Of a stretch of 64,000 nucleotides of DNA, positions 57,620-64,000 are shown piece by piece; position 1 is the first letter of the stretch; the number at the start of each line of letters is the position of its first letter. The translations under genes and the position numbers were made by a program. Source of the DNA: Croceitalea marina (lineage in GTDB: Bacteria > Bacteroidota > Bacteroidia > Flavobacteriales > Flavobacteriaceae); contig NZ_JBHULB010000082.1 of the NCBI RefSeq assembly GCF_042684265.1, positions 1-64,000 of the forward strand, read 5' to 3'. The notes under the pieces are model-generated. The model made no database searches. It worked only from the letters and a program-made list of their open reading frames with translations, and had not been told where the DNA came from.

Positions 57620-58087
57620 ATGGAACTTAAAAAACGATTACTCGCTGATAAAAAAGCTCTCTTAGACAGGTTAGATTATATAAATGAACTTTTAAGAGAA
57701 CTAGGGGAAGATGTAGATACGTCAGCTCCTAAAAAAGCAATAGAGGATGATTCTTTTCCTAAAAACGCTTCTCAATTTGATCAAATTATTTACATATTGG
57801 AAAAAGAAAATCGGTTCTTACACAATAGTGAGATTACCAATATATTGTTACCATATTGGAATAAAGATGAGAAATGGGTCAGCAGAAGGGTTTCTGCGTT
57901 ACTTTCTTCAATAAAAAGAGAAACAAAAGGCGCTATCACTAATATTAAGGTAAACAATTCACTTAAAAACACTTTTTGGGGTTCTGCTAAATGGCTCGAT
58001 GAGCTATTAGGAGATGAGCCTTTACCCAAGCATATGTATAATAAAAGTTTGGTAGAAGCTCCAAAAAAGAAGAGTATAGATTTTTAG
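57620..58087 (+). CDS. hypothetical protein with coiled-coil and winged-helix-like part
   Basis: A 155-residue protein. Residues 1-35 form a charged helix with heptad leucines (LLADKKALLDRLDYINELL), followed by a loop; residues 50-130 look like a winged-helix or HARE-HTH type domain (IIYILEKENRFLHNSEITNILLPYW, then a strand pair). The family is not recognised. It begins 61 bp after the tRNA-like element and may be cotranscribed with it from the 57386 promoter. A DNA-binding or regulator role is suggested by the fold guess only. Confidence 0.6.
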   Translation: MELKKRLLADKKALLDRLDYINELLRELGEDVDTSAPKKAIEDDSFPKNASQFDQIIYILEKENRFLHNSEITNILLPYWNKDEKWVSRRVSALLSSIKRETKGAITNIKVNNSLKNTFWGSAKWLDELLGDEPLPKHMYNKSLVEAPKKKSIDF

Positions 58088-58094
58088 AAATTAA

Positions 58095-58118
58095 AAAGCT
58101 CCTAGGTTTAGGAGCTTT
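58095..58118 (+). terminator. terminator after the 57620 gene
   Basis: A perfect 10-bp stem AAAGCTCCTA/TAGGAGCTTT with loop GGTT lies 8 bp after the stop codon. Confidence 0.85.
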
Positions 58119-58214
58119 AAAATACATTCGATTCCATCATTAGGAGTCAATTAGACGAGAAAATTAAAGTGTGCCGTCTCTCATTAGGATAGGGCTTTAA
58201 GTAATTACCGTCGG

Positions 58215-58248
58215 AAAAGGGGTTGTTCTTGGCGGACGCCCCTTTTTT
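58215..58248 (+). terminator. strong terminator without an obvious gene before it
   Basis: AAAAGGGG pairs with CCCCTTTT over a 16-base loop, followed by more T. Between the preceding terminator (58118) and here lie about 100 bp without an open frame, so a short RNA may end here. Confidence 0.7.
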
Positions 58249-58318
58249 CATGCTGTAAAGTTACGAAATTCAATCCGTTCGATCAAATTCTAGCAAATCC
58301 GCCTTATCAATCGAATTT

Positions 58319-58356
58319 TCTTAGGCAACTATATACGAGAAGGAACTAAGATTCTT
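58319..58356. repeat. hairpin repeat, partial copy R2
   Basis: TTAGGCAACTATATAC keeps the right arm of the hairpin, and the following AGGAACTAAGATT is shared with the sequence after R3. The left arm is absent or decayed. Confidence 0.5.
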
Positions 58357-58392
58357 TTTTAGGTTCAGGAGGGTTTGTGTTAACTTTATAAA

Positions 58393-58554
58393 ATGAGCTT
58401 ATATATTGTCTACTTAGCTTTCATGGTTGCTTTTGGATATAACTTATATCATTTCAAAAAGTCTAAAAAACAAGACAGAGATATTTTTATATGGCGCATG
58501 ATTGGGAGTGCTTTAGGTTTAGGTATTGTTCTTTATTCAGAATATTTTATTTAA
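58393..58554 (+). CDS. 53-residue small membrane protein
   Basis: A short gene encoding two hydrophobic segments (about 3-20 and 33-49) joined by a charged loop (KKSKKQDRD). It lies between repeat copies R2 and R3. The frame is clean and an ATG is present, but with no relatives known to me it is a tentative call; it may be a small cassette gene carried between the repeats. Confidence 0.45.
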   Translation: MSLYIVYLAFMVAFGYNLYHFKKSKKQDRDIFIWRMIGSALGLGIVLYSEYFI

Positions 58555-58571
58555 CTGTCATGTCCCACTTT

Positions 58572-58605
58572 GTATATAGATGCCTCCACATAGGCATCTA
58601 TATAC
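58572..58605 (+). repeat. 34-bp hairpin repeat, copy R3 (right boundary of variable region)
   Basis: A perfect 14-bp stem with the loop CCACAT. TGTCCCA stands just before it at 58561-58567. It shares 31 of 34 bases with R1 at 54468-54501. The two copies enclose about 4.1 kb of accessory genes. Confidence 0.75.
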
Positions 58606-58744
58606 GAAAAGGAACTAAGATTTTTTTCAGATTAAGAATGCAATAAAAGCAATAATTTAAAGTTTTATAAGAGTATTCCTACGGGTTTTGGTTAGATTTG
58701 GGGAACTTTCATTACTAAGGATACATTGACAATTCCATAATATA

Positions 58745-58778
58745 GGGTAAAGGTCGCTTGGCTTTTACCCTTTTTTTT
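58745..58778 (+). terminator. terminator before the ABA4-like gene
   Basis: GGGTAAA pairs with TTTACCC over a 12-base loop and is followed by eight T. The preceding 140 bp hold no open frame, so an uncharacterised short RNA may end here. Confidence 0.75.
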
Positions 58779-58798
58779 GTTTTATTCCTATCCCATAA

Positions 58799-58831
58799 TA
58801 TATATAGATGCCCTAAGAAGAGAACTATATA
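58799..58831 (+). repeat. hairpin repeat, diverged copy R4
   Basis: TATATAGATGCC on the left and CTATATAC on the right keep the outer arms; the middle differs. TATCCCA precedes it, as TGTCCCA precedes R3. Confidence 0.5.
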
Positions 58832-58933
58832 CAATTCAATCTTATTTAACGATGATTCAACCTAAAGTAATTCTATTTTTCGCTGAACAGGCACATCTTT
58901 GAATCAGAATTCATCAACCTTAAAAACAAATAT

Positions 58934-59356
58934 ATGTCACCAACAGAAGTATTTTCCGTAACTAATCTCGCCGCCATGCCCATGTGGCTTCTTATGATTT
59001 TTCTACCCAAGTGGAAAGTCACCCGATTCTTAATCGATTATAAAATAATTCCACTGACACTGGCCCTAGTCTATGCCATCTATATTTTCATAGCCATCAA
59101 AGCAGGAGGCGGAATGGACTTCGGTAGCTTAGCATCGGTCATGCAATTATTTACTGCCGAAAATGCTGTTCTAGCAGGTTGGGTACATTACCTCGCCTTT
59201 GACCTTTTGGTGGGCATGTGGATGTTGGACCAAAACAAAACGTTAAAAATTCATCAACTCTTAATAGCTCCATGCCTACTGGGCACTTTTATGCTAGGCC
59301 CAATAGGGTTTTTAGCCTTTATGATCATCAAAACCATTAAAACGAATCAGCCATGA
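58934..59356 (+). CDS. ABA4-like (DUF4281) membrane protein
   Basis: A 140-residue protein with four hydrophobic segments. It resembles the ABA4-like family: SVTNLAAMPMWLLMIFLPKW near the start, then WVHYLAFDLLVGMWM (82-96) and GPIGFL near the end. In plants ABA4 takes part in neoxanthin formation; bacterial members have no proven reaction. The stop overlaps the next gene's start by 4 bp, so the two proteins are translated together. Confidence 0.82.
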   Translation: MSPTEVFSVTNLAAMPMWLLMIFLPKWKVTRFLIDYKIIPLTLALVYAIYIFIAIKAGGGMDFGSLASVMQLFTAENAVLAGWVHYLAFDLLVGMWMLDQNKTLKIHQLLIAPCLLGTFMLGPIGFLAFMIIKTIKTNQP

Positions 59357-60153
59357 AATATCTAAACCAAATACTCAATCCCGTAAAAAAAGCAAGTCCC
59401 ATTCTTTATTGGGTGGTCATACTTCATGTCATATTTGCAATAATATGTGCAATAGGGTTGGCCATAGACGACAGAACCCTTATGGGCATTAATGTATGGA
59501 TAAAGCCATTAAAATTCTCCATCTCTGGAGGCATCTATATTCTTACCCTGGGTATTTTAACGACACTTTATCCCTATTCAAAAAGAAAGCGTAGTATTAT
59601 AACAAATGTTGTTGCCATAACCTTATTGTTAGAAATTGGCATTATCATCTACCAAGCGGCAAGAGGTGTACAATCGCACTACAATATCTCTTCCCCCTTT
59701 GACGGAATTCTATTTGCGGCCATGGGAATTTTAATCGCAATAAATGTCTTGATCATGGTATTGTTTATCTTCGATACGATACGCTTAAAACTAAATACAG
59801 CCAAATCAATTCAATGGGCCATATTACTAGGTTGGATAATTGTAGTGTTCGGCAGTTGGGTTGGCGGTCAAATGATAAGCCAAATGGCACATAATGTTGG
59901 TGTTGCTGATGGTGGGGCCGGTCTACCATTGGTAAATTGGAGTACCATTGCCGGTGATTTAAGAGTAGCGCATTTTTTTGGCCTACACGCCATACAGGTA
60001 ATTCCGTTATTTGCACTATGGGTCACTAAAAAATGGAACTTTACGAACAAAAACCAAATTCTAGCGGTTACCATTTTTGGACTACTCTATGCAGGTTGGA
60101 TAGCATATACCTTTTATCAAGCCAAAATGGGTATGGCATTGATTCAATTATAA
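59353..60153 (+). CDS. polytopic membrane protein, unknown
   Basis: A 266-residue protein with about seven hydrophobic segments. I do not recognise the family. Noteworthy are WIKPLKFSISGGIYILTLG (49-67), a His-rich loop (HNVG) near the sixth helix and HFFGLHAIQVIPL near the end; such His in membrane helices can bind heme or metals. It overlaps the ABA4-like gene (ATGA type) and precedes a LytS-like sensor kinase by 9 bp, so all four genes appear to form one operon. Confidence 0.75.
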   Translation: MKYLNQILNPVKKASPILYWVVILHVIFAIICAIGLAIDDRTLMGINVWIKPLKFSISGGIYILTLGILTTLYPYSKRKRSIITNVVAITLLLEIGIIIYQAARGVQSHYNISSPFDGILFAAMGILIAINVLIMVLFIFDTIRLKLNTAKSIQWAILLGWIIVVFGSWVGGQMISQMAHNVGVADGGAGLPLVNWSTIAGDLRVAHFFGLHAIQVIPLFALWVTKKWNFTNKNQILAVTIFGLLYAGWIAYTFYQAKMGMALIQL

Positions 60154-60162
60154 AAAACGGAA

Positions 60163-61245
60163 ATGCTTGTTAAAAACGAAAAACGAATAAAGTATTTAGG
60201 TTTCAATGATTTTTGGTTTATGATCATTGGAATTATTGTTCTGAGCTTTGTTACAGACTATTTATTTAGCAAATCGTTCTTTCGTCTTCCTTTAGTGGAA
60301 GCCTTAATCAGTTGGAGTGTATCCTTATTTTTTACTATATGTAATTGGCTTATTATAAGAAAAGTTATTATTCTTTTGCGGAAGAAATATACCAATTTCG
60401 AAGATGTTGGAAAGCGTCTTGTACTATTGTTTCTTGCTATTGTAGGTACTGTTATACTAGTTGATTTTATTGGAAATAAAATATTGACCCTCATCTTTAA
60501 AAGAAACTATAACGCACAAAGCTTTTCTAAGGTTCTTTTACCTGTTATTATAATAAGTACAATGACCATGGCCATATATGAGGCCATCTACTATTATGTG
60601 CGATTTAAAAAATCAATCATAGAAAAAGAACAGGCCAAACAGGCAATGGTTCAGGCCGAATTAGACACCTTAAGAAACCAGGCTCAACCACATTTTCTAT
60701 TCAATACACTTAATACCTTAAGGGATATCATAGATCAAAATTCTAAAGAAGATGCCAAAGAATTTGTAGACAAAATAGCCAACGTCTATCGGTTTATACT
60801 AGAATCAGGTAATGCCAATCTAACCTCTTTACAAGAAGAATTAAAGTTTGCCAAGTCGTACATACACATACAGTCTGAACGGTTTGGTGAAAACCTTAAA
60901 GTAAATTGGAATGTACCGAATACAGCCCTAAAAAGTATGGTCGTACCAATGAGCTTGCAACTTTTACTTGAAAATGCAATAAAGCACAATGTAATTTCAA
61001 AGGCCAGACCACTTTTGATTAGCGTATCGGCCAACAATGACCATCTCGTAGTTTCCAATAAAATTCAACCAAAATCTACGCAGTTACCCTCAACAAAAGT
61101 GGGTTTAAAAAACATTGAAAAACGCTATCATTTAATTTCGGGCAAATCGATTGAAATTAAAAATGATGAAGGTCAATTTCAAATTTCCATTCCGTTATTG
61201 CAAATAGCAGATCAAAAGAAATATAATGAAAGTACTCATAATTGA
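60163..61245 (+). CDS. LytS-type sensor histidine kinase
   Basis: A 360-residue kinase with four membrane segments (about 14-33, 46-71, 84-107 and 124-146) and a His_kinase (PF06580-like) domain. The phosphorylated His177 is in QPHFLFN, and the ATP-binding part has LLLENAIKHN. It should pass phosphate to the LytTR regulator whose gene overlaps its 3' end by 20 bp. The signal may come from the membrane partners upstream. Confidence 0.93.
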   Translation: MLVKNEKRIKYLGFNDFWFMIIGIIVLSFVTDYLFSKSFFRLPLVEALISWSVSLFFTICNWLIIRKVIILLRKKYTNFEDVGKRLVLLFLAIVGTVILVDFIGNKILTLIFKRNYNAQSFSKVLLPVIIISTMTMAIYEAIYYYVRFKKSIIEKEQAKQAMVQAELDTLRNQAQPHFLFNTLNTLRDIIDQNSKEDAKEFVDKIANVYRFILESGNANLTSLQEELKFAKSYIHIQSERFGENLKVNWNVPNTALKSMVVPMSLQLLLENAIKHNVISKARPLLISVSANNDHLVVSNKIQPKSTQLPSTKVGLKNIEKRYHLISGKSIEIKNDEGQFQISIPLLQIADQKKYNESTHN

Positions 61246-61978
61246 AGATGAAGCTAGAGCGGCAAATCAGTTGCAGAAAATGCTAAGAACCTGTGATTTT
61301 CAATACGAACTATTGAATATTATCGACACTGTAGAAGATTCGGTGCTTTGGTTTCAACAAAATAGCAATCCGGACCTCGTTTTTATGGATATTCAATTAG
61401 CTGACGGGTTAAGCTTTGAGATTTTTCAAAAAATTAGTGTTGAGGCGCCAATTATATTTACTACCGCTTTTGACCAGTATGCCATACAGGCATTTAAAGT
61501 CAACAGCGTTGACTATCTCTTAAAACCTATACAAAAAGAAGAATTGGATGCGGCCCTACAAAAGTTTGATAAGACCAACAAACCATCAGCTCCTGAACCT
61601 GCTATTTTAAAACAATTACTTCAATCAATGCAGACAATGCATAAAAGAGATGGGCTTTTGGTAAAGGAAGGCAACAGTTTTTTTCAGGTAAAAGTTGCTG
61701 AATTTTTATACTTCTACTCTGAAGAAAGTATCACTTTTGGAGTAACCAAGACCAAACGTTTCATCATAAATGAAACTATTGACGAACTATTCGGCACCCT
61801 CGAGACCAATGAATTCTTTAAAATAAACCGTGGTCAACTCGTCTCGAAAAGCGCAATTGAAAAGATAGACCCTTACTTTAATCACCGGGTAAAATTGGCC
61901 GTGGCCAACGCAAGAGATCAAGAGTTTATAGTTAGTAGACCAAAAACGAGTGATTTTAAAAATTGGTTGAATAGTTAA
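61226..61978 (+). CDS. LytTR response regulator
   Basis: A 250-residue regulator. The receiver domain (1-115) has the acidic pocket at EDE (7-9), phospho-acceptor Asp55 (VFMDIQ) and Lys near 102 (LLKPI). Residues 150-250 form a LytTR DNA-binding domain (FLYFYSEESITFG, then FFKINRGQLVS). It pairs with the LytS-like kinase through a 20-bp gene overlap. Targets are not known; LytTR sites often lie upstream of the regulated genes. Confidence 0.94.
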   Translation: MKVLIIEDEARAANQLQKMLRTCDFQYELLNIIDTVEDSVLWFQQNSNPDLVFMDIQLADGLSFEIFQKISVEAPIIFTTAFDQYAIQAFKVNSVDYLLKPIQKEELDAALQKFDKTNKPSAPEPAILKQLLQSMQTMHKRDGLLVKEGNSFFQVKVAEFLYFYSEESITFGVTKTKRFIINETIDELFGTLETNEFFKINRGQLVSKSAIEKIDPYFNHRVKLAVANARDQEFIVSRPKTSDFKNWLNS

Positions 61979-62065
61979 AAGCAGGTAAACACCAACCTAA
62001 TTAAAAAACGGAACAATTCTTGCCACTCTTCTGTTAAACTATCGTCTTTACTATAAACAACCACT

Positions 62066-62392
62066 ATGTTCCGTAATATTCTATTCTTTGTACTCCTTGG
62101 TTTCTTCTTAACCGGCCCGCACGCTCACGCCACTAATAATATGATAAAAAAACCTGAGTCGATACACGTGGCAGATTACTTTGTATATCATGGCATTACT
62201 GATATCGTAACAGAAAAAATGAAATCTTTTACTAAAAAATATAACATTGGTTTCAGAAATAAAGGATGTAATATGCTGAATACCACTGCTACCAAAGAGC
62301 ATAATATGAGGGTTGCAGAAAACCTAAGTAATTATCTGGGCAGTACGCAATGGATAGACGAATTGCCCATGAAAATTTTAGGCGTAAATTAA
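62066..62392 (+). CDS. secreted hypothetical protein
   Basis: A 108-residue protein with a signal peptide (1-22, ending AHA). The mature part has Cys and Lys scattered and no membrane helix; MKSFTKKYNIGFRNKGCN is reminiscent of short secreted proteins of this phylum with an (F)xKKYxI motif. The function is unknown. It is 87 bp after the response regulator and might be one of its targets, which is only a guess. Confidence 0.7.
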   Translation: MFRNILFFVLLGFFLTGPHAHATNNMIKKPESIHVADYFVYHGITDIVTEKMKSFTKKYNIGFRNKGCNMLNTTATKEHNMRVAENLSNYLGSTQWIDELPMKILGVN

Positions 62393-62433
62393 TCCATAGA
62401 TTTATTTAGTAACTTTCCTTTTAAATTAAGGTC

Positions 62434-63132
62434 ATGAAAAAAACTTTTACACTAATCGCATTATTTGCAATATCATCACTTATGTCACAGACAAAAAACT
62501 TTCTTGATGTTTCTTATCTAGAGACCTCGGCTAGGGTAGATACCTTGGTAGACCCTGATAAAATCTATTTGAATATTACGATTCAAGAAAAGGATTCAAA
62601 AGGAAAAAAATCTGTTGAAGAACAAGAAAATAAAATGGCACAAAGCCTTAAAAATCTAGGCATAGATATCGATAAGCAATTAACGATTAAAGACCTTGCC
62701 AGCAACTATAAAAAATATTTTTTGCGCTCTAAAGAAGTGCTGAAAAGCAAACAATATTCTTTATTGGTCTACGACGGATTAACAGCTGGTAAAGTTATGG
62801 CGGCATTAGAAAATTTAGATATCGCCAACGCCTATCTCGAAAAAACGGAATATTCTAAAATGGATGAATTGGAACTCACCCTTAAATCAAGAGCCGTAAA
62901 AAAGGCAAAACGAAAAGCCGAAGCCCTTACCGAACCTCTTGGTCAAAAAGTAGGTGTTGCCATTCATATCGTTGATAATTCACAGCCGTATTATCCAAGA
63001 TACAACCAGCCCCAAATGCGAATGAAAGCTATGGTTATGGAAGATGCCTCTACACCGGAACCATTAGACATTGGATTTGAAAAAATAAAGGTTGAAGCCA
63101 CCGTAAATGTTAAATTCAGACTTTTGCAATAG
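62434..63132 (+). CDS. SIMPL domain (DUF541) protein
   Basis: A 232-residue exported protein (signal peptide about 1-19) of the SIMPL family. VDPDKIYLNITIQEKDSKG near residue 40 and AVKKAKRKAEALTEPLGQKVG (about 152-172) are the family's landmarks. SIMPL proteins form rings or act in oxidative and stress contexts, but no defined activity is known. A Pro- and Met-rich stretch (PYYPRYNQPQMRM) lies near 187-199. Confidence 0.87.
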   Translation: MKKTFTLIALFAISSLMSQTKNFLDVSYLETSARVDTLVDPDKIYLNITIQEKDSKGKKSVEEQENKMAQSLKNLGIDIDKQLTIKDLASNYKKYFLRSKEVLKSKQYSLLVYDGLTAGKVMAALENLDIANAYLEKTEYSKMDELELTLKSRAVKKAKRKAEALTEPLGQKVGVAIHIVDNSQPYYPRYNQPQMRMKAMVMEDASTPEPLDIGFEKIKVEATVNVKFRLLQ

Positions 63133-63195
63133 TATTTTTTGTGGATGGATATACATTTTGATTTAGTATCTTTCTAGGTACTAATTTCCAACCAA

Positions 63196-64000
63196 ATGAA
63201 AGTACTTCAAATTCCGCTAGTTATAGTATTTATAACTGCCCCCCTCTTGGCACAGCAAAAATTACCAACTGTGGTTCAAGATCGATTGGAGCAGCGCATC
63301 TTTGACTTAGCCAAATTCGGATTACAAGAAAATGGGGATACGGAAGGAGTAGCTTTTAGCGATGCGGACATTGAAGCTCGAAAATGGATTATAGAAACTC
63401 TAGAAGCATTAAAACTCAAGGTACATATCGATTATGCTGGTAATATCATCGGCAGACGTAAAGGTAAAGACCCTTCTAAAAAATTAATTTCTTTTGGTTC
63501 GCATATTGATAGAGTACCAAATGGGGGCAACTATGATGGTTGTGTTGGGTCTATGGCTTCGATAGAAGTCTTAACTGTTTTGCAAGAGCAGAATATTACA
63601 ACCAATCACCCATTGGAGATTATAATATTTTCTAATGAAGAAGGTGGGGTTATGGGAAGTAGGGCTATTTCTGGGCACTTGACCAAAAGTGCATTTTCTG
63701 TTAAAAATTCTACAGGTTATTCAATGGGCGAAGGTATTATGCGTCTTGGTGGTGATACCCTAAAATTAAATCAAGTAGTTCGCAAAAAAGAATCTATGGC
63801 GGCCTTTTTAGAATTGCACATAGAGCAAGGAGGTATTCTAGAGCAAAAACAGCTCAATATTGGCATTGTAGAGGGTATTGTAGGTCTAAAATGGTGGGAT
63901 GTTACCTTTGAAGGTTTCGCAAACCATGCGGGAACAACTCCTATGAATGCAAGACAAGATGCTTTATTGGCTGCTGCAAAATTTGTTGTTGCCGTAAATG
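63196..64000 (+). CDS. M20-type amidohydrolase/carbamoylase, cut by the window end
   Basis: At least 268 residues are present, starting with a signal peptide (1-18, ending LLAQ). The zinc-site signatures of the N-carbamoyl amino acid amidohydrolase/allantoate group are visible: SFGSHIDRVPNGG (His and Asp, about 98-110), FSNEEGGVMGS (about 145-155) and LELHIEQGG near 207-215. The gene continues beyond base 64000. Members hydrolyse ureido or amide bonds in purine or amino acid breakdown; export by a signal peptide is unusual for this group and suggests a periplasmic role. Confidence 0.88.
   Translation, partial: MKVLQIPLVIVFITAPLLAQQKLPTVVQDRLEQRIFDLAKFGLQENGDTEGVAFSDADIEARKWIIETLEALKLKVHIDYAGNIIGRRKGKDPSKKLISFGSHIDRVPNGGNYDGCVGSMASIEVLTVLQEQNITTNHPLEIIIFSNEEGGVMGSRAISGHLTKSAFSVKNSTGYSMGEGIMRLGGDTLKLNQVVRKKESMAAFLELHIEQGGILEQKQLNIGIVEGIVGLKWWDVTFEGFANHAGTTPMNARQDALLAAAKFVVAVN

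Overview
The window looks like chromosomal DNA of a marine-type member of the Flavobacteriaceae (Bacteroidota), of the Maribacter/Zobellia/Arenibacter kind. The reasons are an AT-rich composition; promoters of the TTG-N19..23-TAnnTTTG type; almost no Shine-Dalgarno sequences; several TTG or GTG starts; a type IX secretion sorting domain; a fused ornithine/glycine-lipid synthase; and many Bacteroidota families (DUF1800/DUF1501 pair, DUF4286, DUF4199, DUF6428, ligase-associated repair operon). The genus assignment is an inference. No rRNA, CRISPR array or origin was seen.

Layout. (1) 1-4370 is accessory DNA. Three successive gene units (131-1394, about 1512-2026, 2143-4115) each have ends complementary to each other, and hairpin-rich spacers separate them, like gene cassettes. 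The third unit holds a MerR-type regulator with a strong dyad in the promoter of a divergent membrane-protein/hydrolase operon. (2) 4370-12720 is mostly core: a TPR protein, DUF4286, rsmA, mgtE, a cupin, a 2-hydroxyacid dehydrogenase, LuxR-HTH/DUF4199/DUF1801, a VOC protein and a TM2 protein. (3) 12737-14739 is an arsenic operon (ArsR, DUF6428, ArsN-like acetyltransferase, ArsC-like reductase) with no efflux permease. (4) 14752-20894 holds lipid synthesis (OlsF-like), aspartate kinase, acetyltransferase, fructose-1,6-bisphosphatase and a TerB-like protein. (5) 20982-27257 is the Lhr-type DNA repair operon (exonuclease, ATP-dependent ligase, helicase, PdeM), split by a small DUF559 element with hairpin ends. 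(6) 27310-43040 contains a TspO-like protein, mfd, several single genes, and the DUF1800/DUF1501 pair (Tat signal plus type IX domain). (7) 43099-54328 contains metG, an AT-rich DUF488 two-gene module, tex, threonylcarbamoyl-AMP synthase, an HDAC-like hydrolase, an M28 peptidase, ferritin, a 52-residue Cys/Lys-rich protein and ssb. (8) 54437-58831 is a variable region with an IS1595-type transposase, unknown genes, a tRNA-like element, a 38-bp perfect palindrome and four copies of a hairpin repeat. (9) 58934-64000 has two membrane proteins, a LytS/LytTR two-component pair, a SIMPL protein and the start of an M20-type amidohydrolase cut by the window end.

The most unusual signal of genome-wide interest is a short palindromic repeat (core TCGAGCGGAGTCGAGA). 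It lies inside the open reading frames of the DNA ligase, mfd (three places) and metG, and adds residues without breaking the frame. The best places to look for undescribed biology are the cassette-like array at the left end, the variable region 54437-58831, the DUF559 hairpin element and the DUF488 module.
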